DNA of 9,934 nucleotides from Pseudomonadota bacterium (GCA_023392205.1 JAEVZN010000059.1:1-9934); one strand, 5' to 3'; positions 1 to 6,269 are shown, counted from the stretch's first letter. Made by a program: numbers and translations. The notes: generated from the letters alone by a model not told the origin.

Positions 1-13
1 ACCCTAATCTGTC

Positions 14-65
14 CTCATCCCGAGGAGCATTGCGAAGCAATGCGTTTGGCGCTTCTCAGGATGAG
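14..65. repeat. Palindromic intergenic repeat element (REP/RPE-like)
   Basis: Seen in sequence: an outer inverted repeat pairs CTCATCC (14-20) with GGATGAG (59-65). It continues, after a C/A mismatch, with GAGGAG (22-27) against CTTCTC (52-57), which includes one G-T pair. Inside is a perfect 6-bp hairpin, CATTGC (28-33) with GCAATG (37-42), around a GAA loop. The whole folds as a branched or cruciform structure and ends about 50 bp before the oxygenase start. It resembles dispersed palindromic elements common between genes in Rhizobiales; that family assignment is from memory and could not be checked. It lacks a T-run, so it is not a terminator in the + direction. Confidence 0.65.
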
Positions 66-117
66 CACGTGAGAGTTCGCGCACGACGATGAACACACAG
101 CAAAGGACCCAAACCCC

Positions 118-1491
118 ATGCTGGAAAAAACCACCAACCTGACACGCACCGCCTATCTGTCGCCGCCCTACGATTACGACCAACTGGTGCAGCGCGACCG
201 CGTGCATCAATTGATCTACACCGATCCCGCGATCTTCACCGCCGAGATGACGCACGTCTTCGGCGCGGTCTGGGTCTATCTCGCGCATGAGAGCCAGATC
301 CCGAACAACGACGATTATGTCCTGAGCAAGCTCGGCCTGCGCCCGATCATCGTGCTGCGCGATACCAAGGGGCAGATCCGCGCGCTCTACAATCGTTGCA
401 CCCATCGCGGCACCACCCTGTGCCGGCTGGAGAAGGGCAATTCCAACGTCTTCCGATGTCCGTATCACGGCTGGACCTTCAACAACGACGGATCGATCCG
501 CAACGTGCCGTGGCCGGACGGCTATGCCAACGACGTGACCGAAACGCGCTTCAACGCCGCGCAGATCCCGCGCGTGGAGAGCTATCGCGGCTTCATCTTC
601 GGCACCCTCAACATGGATATGCCGCCGCTCACCGACTATCTCGGCGAGGTGAAGAAGCCGCTAGACGAATGGCTCGACCGCCATCCCGGCGGCAAGGTCG
701 CAATCTGCGAGGCCAATCGCCTGAAATACAACGGCAACTGGAAGCTCGCCTACGACAATTCATGCGACGGCTATCATGTCGTGTTCTCGCATCGCTCGCT
801 GCTCGACATGGAGAACCGGCTGGTGGATGAGGGTGCCAAGGGCATGTCCTATTACAAGGGCCGCCCGGACGAACAGCCGATGTACATGAAGTATTTCGGC
901 CACGGCCATCACTTCAAGGACAAGCGGCCGAACATGGAGATCAAGCCCGGCGCAATGTGGGCGGTGGAAAGTCCGCATCCCGGCATGGAGCATTACGAAT
1001 CGGAGTTGCGGCGCCGCCTTGGCGACCGCGCACCGGCCGCACTCGACCTCGCATCCTCAGAGCCTGTGAACATCAACATCTTTCCGAACCTGTCGATCCT
1101 CGGAAACCACTTCCAGGTGTTCGAGCCGCTCAGCGTCACCGAAACCAACGCGGTCTGGTACGGAACCGCCGTGGTCGACGACGAGGGCGTGTGGGGCGAG
1201 GAGCTGCATCTCATCAATGCGCTGCGCATGCGCACGCAGGAAGGCTTTCCGAATTTCGGCGAGGTCGACGACCTTGCCAATTTCGAGGAGATCCAGCGCG
1301 GGCTTGGCGCCTTCGAGGACGAATGGGTCTACATGCATCGCGGCATGGATATCCCTAATCGCACCGTCGATTGCGGCAACGGCGTGCTGAAGGCACCGGC
1401 CACCGACGAGATGTTCATGCGCGAATATATTCAATACTGGAAGCGGCTGATGCAGACCGAGCCGAACGTTCAGATCAAGCGGGAGCCGTAA
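118..1491 (+). CDS. Rieske aromatic-ring-hydroxylating dioxygenase, large (alpha) subunit
   Basis: Catalytic subunit of a Rieske non-heme iron oxygenase, expected to insert O2 (cis-dihydroxylation or hydroxylation) into an aromatic ring, using electrons passed through the [2Fe-2S] centre. The 457-residue length is typical. The N-terminal Rieske domain shows the CxH...CxxH ligands C94, H96, C114 and H117 (in CTHRG and CPYHGW). The C-terminal catalytic domain has NWKLAYDNSCDGYHVVFSH, with D217 as the probable bridging residue and H220 and H225 as mononuclear iron ligands. D384 or D385, in VDDLANFEEIQRG, is the likely carboxylate ligand. The ATG at 118 is chosen because AAAGGA (102-107) lies 10 nt upstream and the N-terminus fits the family. 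The beta subunit follows 2 nt after the stop, which supports an alpha-beta enzyme. The substrate is unknown: the sequence reads as a benzoate/biphenyl-type alpha subunit, but I cannot assign it to one named enzyme. No ferredoxin or reductase gene is nearby. Confidence 0.95.
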   Translation: MLEKTTNLTRTAYLSPPYDYDQLVQRDRVHQLIYTDPAIFTAEMTHVFGAVWVYLAHESQIPNNDDYVLSKLGLRPIIVLRDTKGQIRALYNRCTHRGTTLCRLEKGNSNVFRCPYHGWTFNNDGSIRNVPWPDGYANDVTETRFNAAQIPRVESYRGFIFGTLNMDMPPLTDYLGEVKKPLDEWLDRHPGGKVAICEANRLKYNGNWKLAYDNSCDGYHVVFSHRSLLDMENRLVDEGAKGMSYYKGRPDEQPMYMKYFGHGHHFKDKRPNMEIKPGAMWAVESPHPGMEHYESELRRRLGDRAPAALDLASSEPVNINIFPNLSILGNHFQVFEPLSVTETNAVWYGTAVVDDEGVWGEELHLINALRMRTQEGFPNFGEVDDLANFEEIQRGLGAFEDEWVYMHRGMDIPNRTVDCGNGVLKAPATDEMFMREYIQYWKRLMQTEPNVQIKREP

Positions 1492-1493
1492 CG

Positions 1494-2087
1494 ATGAACG
1501 CGCCCGTCAAGCACGATCCGCACAAGACCTCGTTCTACATCACCGACGCGCTGTACGAGGAGATCATCGAGAATTTCTCGATCTGGCAGCGCGACGATCT
1601 TGTCATCCATGACATGGCGGAGCGCGACCTGTTCCGCGGCCTTCTGGAACATGAGGCCCGCCTGCTCGATCAGGACCGGCTGGAAGACTGGCTGACGCTG
1701 TTCACGCCGGAATGCGTCTACTGGCTGCCGTCGACGCCGAATGGCGGCGACCCGCGCAAGGAGATCGCCATCACCTTCGACGACCGCCGCAGGCTCGAGG
1801 ACCGCGTCTATCGCCTGCGCACCGGCTATGCCTGGTCGCAGAAGCCGAAATCGCGCACCGTGCGGCTGGTCACCAATGTCGAGGTGTTCAATGCGGGCGA
1901 TACGAACATCCGCATGGTGCGCTCCAATCTCATGATCGCCGAATTCCGGGGTTTCGAGACGCGCTGCCTCTATGCCTGGTGCGGACATCGTTATGTCAAG
2001 CAGGACGGCAAGTGGATGATTTCCGCGCGCCAGCTGAACCTGATCGACTGCGACCAGTGCATCCGCAATCCGAGTATTGTCTTGTAA
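1494..2087 (+). CDS. Aromatic-ring-hydroxylating dioxygenase, small (beta) subunit
   Basis: Structural small subunit of the same oxygenase, 197 residues, with an NTF2/SnoaL-like cone fold that assembles with alpha (usually alpha3beta3) in the cytoplasm. Family features are visible: an N-terminal helical region with EHEARLLDQDRLEDWLTLF (52-70), then CVYWLPS (74-80), the conserved FDDRRRLEDRVYRLRTG stretch (95-111), AW...KPKSRTVRLVTNVEV (113-131), and a C-terminal KWMISARQLNLID (173-185). The frame is open back to 1371, but the ATG at 1494 is preferred. It has GGGAG (1481-1485) 8 nt upstream and follows the alpha stop by 2 nt, indicating co-transcription and possible translational coupling. The upstream part of the open frame only overlaps alpha coding sequence in another frame. 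The partner role is well supported by adjacency and motifs; the substrate is unknown. Confidence 0.94.
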   Translation: MNAPVKHDPHKTSFYITDALYEEIIENFSIWQRDDLVIHDMAERDLFRGLLEHEARLLDQDRLEDWLTLFTPECVYWLPSTPNGGDPRKEIAITFDDRRRLEDRVYRLRTGYAWSQKPKSRTVRLVTNVEVFNAGDTNIRMVRSNLMIAEFRGFETRCLYAWCGHRYVKQDGKWMISARQLNLIDCDQCIRNPSIVL

Positions 2088-2104
2088 TTCGGCGCATGCC
2101 AAAT

Positions 2105-2156
2105 CGTCATTCCGGGGCGTAAACGAAGTATACCGCGCTGGTGCGCCGGCATGACG
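2105..2156. repeat. REP-like inverted repeat abutting a ribosome binding site
   Basis: CGTCATTCCGG (2105-2115) is the inverted complement of CCGGCATGACG (2146-2156) with one mismatch in 11. An inner 4-bp hairpin, GCGC (2135-2138) with GCGC (2143-2146), lies within it and shares base 2146 with the outer stem. The CGTCATTCCGGGGCG end resembles a dispersed Rhizobiales intergenic repeat known to me; this is an inference. The 3' arm ends immediately before the GGGAG Shine-Dalgarno of the next gene, so folding in mRNA could influence translation or the stability of the preceding dioxygenase message. Confidence 0.55.
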
Positions 2157-2170
2157 GGAGCCTGATCGTT

Positions 2171-2629
2171 ATGAAACGCATTCCCGTCGCCGCCGAAGAC
2201 CGCGCCTCGATCGCGGATTTTTTCCAGCGCTGGGCCTCGCTCGTGGATGCCGTCGATTTCAGGCGGGCGCGGCCTCTTTATACGGAAGATGTCATTGCCT
2301 TCGGTTCGCTCGGCACCATGATGACCTCCCGAGACGCACTCGAGAACGAACAATGGCGCGCCGTCTGGCCGACATTGGCGGCTTATACCCATGACCTGTC
2401 GACTCTTGAAATTGTCATCTCGCCGGACCGGCTGATGGCCATGGGCGCCGTGATCGCTCGCACCACCGGAATCCACAAGGACGGATCGCATTTTGATCGC
2501 CCTGTGCGGGTCACGGCGACATTGATGCGCGAACATGTCGGCGCGCCCTGGCTAGCGACGCATACACATGTCTCACTGATCCCCGGCACACCCGCACCCT
2601 CATACGGCAACAGGCCGGAAGCACCCTAA
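2171..2629 (+). CDS. SnoaL-like / nuclear transport factor 2-like domain protein
   Basis: Small protein of 152 residues that reads as an NTF2/SnoaL-fold polypeptide. It has an N-terminal helix IADFFQRWASLVDAVDF (14-30), then ARPLYTEDVIAFGSLG (33-48), the DALENEQWRAVWPTL helix region (55-69), and C-terminal strands VRVTATLMRE and WLATHTHVSLIPGTP. Members of this fold act as small isomerases, cyclases or dehydratases, or as non-catalytic subunits. No specific activity can be assigned here. The ATG at 2171 is chosen because ACGGGAG (2154-2160) lies 10 nt upstream; a GTG at 2141 would be in frame but falls inside the upstream inverted repeat and lacks a ribosome binding site. It sits 83 bp downstream of the oxygenase beta subunit, which has the same fold, so it could be an accessory subunit or an enzyme acting on the oxygenase product. 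Both ideas are inference. Confidence 0.8.
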   Translation: MKRIPVAAEDRASIADFFQRWASLVDAVDFRRARPLYTEDVIAFGSLGTMMTSRDALENEQWRAVWPTLAAYTHDLSTLEIVISPDRLMAMGAVIARTTGIHKDGSHFDRPVRVTATLMREHVGAPWLATHTHVSLIPGTPAPSYGNRPEAP

Positions 2630-2721
2630 CAGGGCAGTTGCCCACCACCGCCACGCCGTCGTTTCGCCAGCAAAACACAGAAACGTTCCAGACGCACTTC
2701 CGGCAGCGCACCAAATGGCGG

Positions 2722-2741
2722 CAACGGCGGCAGCGCCGTTG
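2722..2741. other. Intergenic hairpin, 8-bp stem, possible operator or processing site
   Basis: CAACGGCG (2722-2729) pairs perfectly with CGCCGTTG (2734-2741) around a GCAG loop. There is no T-run after it, so it is not a classical intrinsic terminator. Its 3' arm overlaps the candidate -35 box at 2739-2744, a position where a regulator could bind. The 2630-2903 stretch between the SnoaL-like gene and the LLM gene holds this hairpin and the candidate promoter; I see no gene in it. Confidence 0.4.
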
Positions 2742-2767
2742 ACTCGGTCAAAAGCCAATCACACAAT
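2739..2767 (+). promoter_or_regulatory. Candidate sigma70-type promoter for the LLM monooxygenase gene
   Basis: TTGACT (2739-2744) matches the -35 consensus at 5 of 6 positions. CACAAT (2762-2767) matches the -10 consensus at 4 of 6, with an ideal 17-bp spacer. Transcription would start near 2774, giving a leader of about 130 nt before the LLM start at 2904. Support is consensus matching only; alphaproteobacterial promoters are often divergent. Confidence 0.35.
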
Positions 2768-2891
2768 GACCGCGAAGGTCAGGAATGGGTCATAACGCCG
2801 GCCCGCATTCGGTTCATTCATCCGTTTGCATGTCTGCCGCGTGAACCCGCAACACCGCCATCAACCGGACGGTGCCGGCCGAGGAAACGCT

Positions 2892-2897
2892 AGGGAG
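2892..2897 (+). promoter_or_regulatory. Ribosome binding site fixing the LLM gene start
   Basis: AGGGAG lies 6 nt upstream of the ATG at 2904. The frame is open back to 2826, but that upstream ATG has no comparable site and would add 26 residues with no resemblance to the family, so 2904 is the start. Confidence 0.8.
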
Positions 2898-2903
2898 AAT
2901 GAG

Positions 2904-4073
2904 ATGGCAGCGCCGCTCCGCTTCAATGCCATGCACTTCATGCCGTATGCGCATTTGCCGGAAAACCACAAAGACTACAAATCGACCTGGGTGAGCTTCC
3001 CCAACAAGTATTTCGATCCCGACAAGGGACACGAACTTTACAAGCGCTACATTGCGGAACTCGTGCTGGCCGACAAGCTCGGCTTCGATGCGGTGGTGGT
3101 GAACGAACACCACAACACCGTCTACAGCATGATGGCCTGCCCGAACATCGTCGCCTCCGCCATCGTCGCGCAAACCACCAATGTGCGCATCTGCGTGTGG
3201 GGCACACCGCCGAACTTCATGATGCCGAACCGGCTGGCCGAGGAATATGCCATGCTGGACGTGATGTCGAAGGGGCGGCTGGAAGTCGCTTTCCCGCTCG
3301 GCACCGTCATGGAATACTGGTCCAATCCGGTCAATCCGGCGACCGCGCGCGACCGGTTCAAGGAATCGTTGAAAATCATTCTGCAGGCGTGGTCGGAAGA
3401 TGGGCCCACCACGCATTACGGCAATCACTACACCTATCGTTTCCTCAATCCGTGGCCACGCCCGTATCAGCGGCCGCATCCGCCCTGCTACATCGTCGGC
3501 ACCGGCAGCCCGGAAACCATCGACATCGCGGCCGAACTCGGCTTCGGCTATGCGTCGGTCTTCGTCACCCAGGCGCGCGCGAAGGAACTGAACGAGACGC
3601 TGCGCGAGCGGGCCGCGCATTACGGCCACACCATCCGGCCGGACCAGCTCCCGCTGCTGACTTTCATCTATGTCGCCGAAACGCAGGAGCAGGCGGAGAA
3701 GGAATACATCCCGCATCTGCAACGCTTCTTCGAGGATTATGCCCGCACGATGCCGCAATATCTGGCACCGCCCGGATATCTGTCCGTCGACCAGCTCAAG
3801 ATGCGCGCGGCCACAGCCGACAAGATGCATGGCGGTTTCGACTTCAAGGCGATCAGCCAGTCCTTCTTCATCTCTGTCGGCACGCCGGACAAGGTCGCCA
3901 ACGACATCGGCGAATGGTCGGTGCGCATGAAGACCAACCACATCAACAGCGTGATGCATGTCGCCGACATGCCGCACTGGAAAGCAGTGAAAAACCTCAC
4001 TCTGTTCGCAGAGGAAGTGATCCCGAGGCTGCGTAAGCGGACCGATATGCCACAACGCATGGCCGCCGAATGA
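2904..4073 (+). CDS. LLM-class (luciferase-like) flavin-dependent monooxygenase
   Basis: A 389-residue protein of the bacterial luciferase-like TIM-barrel superfamily. It would use reduced FMN or F420 and O2 to oxidise a substrate (hydroxylation, Baeyer-Villiger or C-heteroatom cleavage). Visible signs are the barrel start LRFNAMHFMPYAHL (5-18), LADKLGFDAVVVNEHHNTVY (55-74) with the characteristic EHH segment, LAEEYAMLDVMSKGRLEVAF (111-130), a Pro-rich loop NPWPRPYQRPHPPCYIVGTG (182-201) leading into SPETIDIAAELGFGYAS, and a C-terminal VGTPDKVANDI (325-335). Length fits the family. The hydrolase gene follows 28 nt later, so the two are probably co-transcribed; an ester or lactone made by this enzyme could be opened by the hydrolase. 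No partner flavin reductase is encoded in the window. Substrate and FMN versus F420 use cannot be decided by eye; FMN is more likely in this kind of organism. Confidence 0.9.
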   Translation: MAAPLRFNAMHFMPYAHLPENHKDYKSTWVSFPNKYFDPDKGHELYKRYIAELVLADKLGFDAVVVNEHHNTVYSMMACPNIVASAIVAQTTNVRICVWGTPPNFMMPNRLAEEYAMLDVMSKGRLEVAFPLGTVMEYWSNPVNPATARDRFKESLKIILQAWSEDGPTTHYGNHYTYRFLNPWPRPYQRPHPPCYIVGTGSPETIDIAAELGFGYASVFVTQARAKELNETLRERAAHYGHTIRPDQLPLLTFIYVAETQEQAEKEYIPHLQRFFEDYARTMPQYLAPPGYLSVDQLKMRAATADKMHGGFDFKAISQSFFISVGTPDKVANDIGEWSVRMKTNHINSVMHVADMPHWKAVKNLTLFAEEVIPRLRKRTDMPQRMAAE

Positions 4074-4101
4074 TTGCAGTCGAAGTGAACGGGACAACAT
4101 T

Positions 4102-4866
4102 ATGAGCAAGTTCGAGCGTCAAACCCTCAACGTCAATGGCGTCAAGACCGTGGTCCACACGGCGGGCCACGGCGATCCGCTGGTTTTCTTCCACGGCGCC
4201 GGCACAGTCGATGGCTTCGACTTCGCGGAGCGCTGGGCCGATCGGTTTCGGGTGATCGCGCCCTATCATCCGGGCTTCGGTGAATCCGGCGATGACCCCT
4301 CCTATACGACCATGCATGACTATGTGATGCATTATCTGGAGCTGTTCGACATGCTCAAGCTCGACCGCTTCTATCTGGTCGGGCTGTCGATGGGCGGCTA
4401 TCTCGCCGCCAAATTCGCAAGCGAGCATGGCCATCGCGTGCGCAAGCTGTCGCTGATCGCACCGGCCGGGCTTATCGATCCGCGCCACCCGATGCTGGAT
4501 ATCCTGGCGGTACCCGGAGAAGAGGTGCCGGGTCTCTTGGTGTCGGATTTCGAGGTTATCAAGAAGCCCCTGCCGTAAAAGCCCGATCTCGATTTCATGG
4601 GCGAGCGCTATCGCGAAGCCACCACCGTCGCGCGGCTGTTCTGGGAACATCCGGGCGATCCGAAATTCATGCGCTATCTGCATCGCATCAAGGTGCCGAC
4701 GCAGATTCTGTGGGGCGAGGAAGACAAGATCATACCGGTGCAGCAGACCGACACCTGGCGGAAATTCATCCCGAATGCCGACATTCAGGTCTACAAGGGC
4801 GCCGGACATCTTGTGCATCTGGAGCGGCCTGAGGCCGTGGACGCCATCGGCCGCTTCATGAGTTGA
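4102..4866 (+). pseudogene. Alpha/beta hydrolase interrupted by an in-frame TAA
   Basis: Alpha/beta-fold hydrolase whose single frame runs for 254 codons but is broken by TAA at 4576-4578 (codon 159). The first part carries the HGAG oxyanion-hole motif (31-34) and the nucleophile elbow GLSMGG (94-99, S96). The part after the stop, still in the same frame, carries the acidic residue D208 in WGEEDKIIP and the catalytic H236 in GAGHLVHLERPE. Each half therefore lacks part of the triad. Start ATG 4102 has GGGA (4091-4094) 7 nt upstream. The next in-frame ATG after the stop (4597) has no ribosome binding site, so independent translation of the second half is unlikely. A single substitution (for example GAA or CAA to TAA) explains the break, and there is no other decay, so it is recent, a sequencing error, or suppressed. 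By family and by position after the LLM gene it would hydrolyse an ester, lactone or ring-cleavage C-C bond; that role is inferred. Confidence 0.85.
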
Positions 4867-4870
4867 CGGC

Positions 4871-4896
4871 AAAGGGCGCCAACCGCGCCCTTTTTT
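4871..4896 (+). terminator. Rho-independent terminator after the catabolic genes
   Basis: AAAGGGCGC (4871-4879) pairs perfectly with GCGCCCTTT (4885-4893) around the 5-nt loop CAACC. A run of six T (4891-4896) follows, then CTTT. It begins 4 nt after the hydrolase stop codon. It should end or attenuate transcription coming from the oxygenase/LLM/hydrolase side, leaving the transporter genes to their own promoter or to partial read-through. Confidence 0.88.
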
Positions 4897-4902
4897 CTTT
4901 TG

Positions 4903-5004
4903 CAAGGGAGGATACCGGATCGCCGCGAATGGCGAAGCCGCTCACATCACGCGATGCGCAGCCGGCCGCAGAGCCTGCACGCATCCATCATCCAAGGGAG
5001 GATA
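4903..5004 (+). repeat. Direct repeat of a 12-bp Shine-Dalgarno-containing sequence
   Basis: CAAGGGAGGATA occurs at 4903-4914 and again at 4993-5004, exactly 90 bp apart. The second copy is the ribosome binding site of the binding-protein gene (GTG 5007). The first has no well-spaced start: the nearest in-frame ATG, at 4929, is about 16 nt from the core and would add 26 residues in front of the signal peptide. The 110-bp gap between terminator and start must also hold any transporter promoter; I could not identify a convincing one. Confidence 0.6.
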
Positions 5005-5006
5005 GA

Positions 5007-6224
5007 GTGGACAGGCGAACTTTCGTGAAGGGGACAATTGCGGCGGTCGGCGCTGCGAGCGTGCCAACCGTTTATGCGCAAGCTCAAGCTGCACCATCCA
5101 GCATCCGCTTCGGCTATGCGATCACCCAGTCCGGACCGCTCGGGCCGGGCTCCGAATCCACCAGCCATTCCCAATACAAGCTGTGGCAGAAGCGGGTGAA
5201 CGATGCCGGCGGTATCGAGCTGAAGAAATTCGGCAATAAAGTGCCGATCGAACTGGTCGGCTATGACGACCAGGGCAAGCCGGACGAATTGCTGAAGCTG
5301 ACAGAGCGCCTGATCCAGCAGGACAAGGTGGACATGCTGCTGAGCCCCTATGCCAGCCACATGAACCTCGCCTCCGCCCCGGTCGCCAACCGGTACGGCT
5401 ATCCGGTGATCTATACGACGGCGACCACCGCCAAGACCTATACGCTCGGTCCGAAATGGCCGTTCGCCTTCTGGCAGATCTCGCAGCCCAACGAAGCCAC
5501 GGCCCCGATCGCCAAGATGATCGGCGACATGAAGAAGAACGGAAAGATGAAGGGACGTGCCGCCGTCATTCATCCCAACGTCGAATACGGGGTGGAAATG
5601 AACGCCGCCTTCGCAGAGGCGGCGAAGAATAACGGTGTCGATATCGTCTTCAACAAGGGTTATCCGTTCGGCTCCTCCGACCTGCAGCCGCTGGTGCGCG
5701 AGGCGATGGCGGCAAACCCGGATGCCTTCGTTGCCTTCAGCTATCCGCCGGATACCTTCATGCTGCCGGAGCAATGCAAAATCGTCGGCTTCAACCCGCA
5801 GGTCATGTATCTGGCCATCGGCGGCGTATTCCCCGGCCTGAAGGGCAAATACGGCGACAACGTCAATGGCATCTTCGTCTATGGCGGGCTTGATCCGAGC
5901 GGACCCGGCATGGACGAATACAACAAGGCGCATCAGGCGATGTTCAACCGGCCGAGCGAAGCCGGCGCCGTCGGCGTCTATGGCGCGCTGGAGGTGACCC
6001 AGCAGGCAATCGAGAAAGTGGGCGAGATCGATCGCAAGAAGATCCGCGATGTGATCGCCACCGACACCTTCAAGACCATCTGGGGCGACCTGAACTACAA
6101 GGACCAGCGCAATACGTCCCCCTGGGACGTGGCGCAATGGCAGAACGGTGAGGTGGTCGGCGTGTTTCCGGAGAACAAGGCCGGCGCACGCAAACCCATG
6201 TTCCCGAAGCCGAACTGGTCGTAA
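5007..6224 (+). CDS. HAAT-family ABC transporter periplasmic substrate-binding protein (LivJ/LivK-like)
   Basis: Periplasmic receptor (405 residues with signal) that captures the solute and delivers it to the permeases encoded downstream. The N-terminus is a twin-arginine signal: DRRTFVKG (2-9), a short hydrophobic Ala/Val/Gly segment, and a cleavage site after VYA (24) or AQA (28). The mature part reads as a Peripla_BP_6 type-1 fold: IRFGYAITQSGPLGPGSES near the start, then NDAGGIELKKFGNKVPIELV, YDDQGKPDELLKLTERLIQQ, the LLSPYASHMNLASAPVANRY hinge region, and VGVYGALEVTQQAIEKVGEI near the end. GTG 5007 is chosen because AAGGGAGGA (4994-5002) is correctly spaced and places the RR motif at residues 3-4; the frame is open back to 4863. 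Binding proteins of this family carry branched-chain amino acids, amides, urea, or aromatic acids. The ligand is unknown; a substrate of the upstream oxygenase is an inference from neighbourhood only. Confidence 0.93.
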   Translation: MDRRTFVKGTIAAVGAASVPTVYAQAQAAPSSIRFGYAITQSGPLGPGSESTSHSQYKLWQKRVNDAGGIELKKFGNKVPIELVGYDDQGKPDELLKLTERLIQQDKVDMLLSPYASHMNLASAPVANRYGYPVIYTTATTAKTYTLGPKWPFAFWQISQPNEATAPIAKMIGDMKKNGKMKGRAAVIHPNVEYGVEMNAAFAEAAKNNGVDIVFNKGYPFGSSDLQPLVREAMAANPDAFVAFSYPPDTFMLPEQCKIVGFNPQVMYLAIGGVFPGLKGKYGDNVNGIFVYGGLDPSGPGMDEYNKAHQAMFNRPSEAGAVGVYGALEVTQQAIEKVGEIDRKKIRDVIATDTFKTIWGDLNYKDQRNTSPWDVAQWQNGEVVGVFPENKAGARKPMFPKPNWS

Positions 6225-6244
6225 TCGCCCTCACCTTCGTGTCA

Positions 6245-6269
6245 CGGGCCGGCCGCCTATGCCGGCCCG
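6245..6269. other. Intercistronic GC-rich stem-loop between binding protein and permease genes
   Basis: CGGGCCGGC (6245-6253) pairs perfectly with GCCGGCCCG (6261-6269), a 9-bp all-GC stem with a 7-nt loop. No T-run follows, so full termination is unlikely. Stem-loops at this position in importer operons commonly stabilise the upstream binding-protein mRNA or reduce read-through, giving excess binding protein over membrane parts. That role here is inferred from position. Confidence 0.6.

Noticed and set aside
2632..2643. GGGC-AGTT-GCCC hairpin after the SnoaL-like gene as a terminator
   Set aside because: The stem is only 4 bp and no T-run follows. It is too weak to call.
2783..2810. GAATG...CATTC inverted repeat in the leader before the LLM gene
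   Set aside because: Only 5 bp pair cleanly, with an 18-nt gap. This is expected by chance in this composition.
2814..4109. Long antisense open frame (431 codons) opposite the LLM gene
   Set aside because: The translation is His/Arg/Asp/Gly-rich without recognisable domains, and it lies exactly opposite a clear LLM enzyme. It is a shadow frame of high-GC codon use.
4597..4866. Second half of the hydrolase as an independent small gene
   Set aside because: It is in the same frame as the first half, begins with no ribosome binding site, and is only the C-terminal Asp/His portion of one hydrolase.
4900..4928. TTGCAA as a -35 box for the transporter operon
   Set aside because: At 17-bp spacing the -10 position reads CCGCGA, which has no resemblance to the consensus.
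4947..6137. Long antisense open frame (396 codons) opposite the binding-protein gene
   Set aside because: Same composition bias and no motif. The + strand frame has a Tat signal and binding-protein fold features, so this is a shadow.
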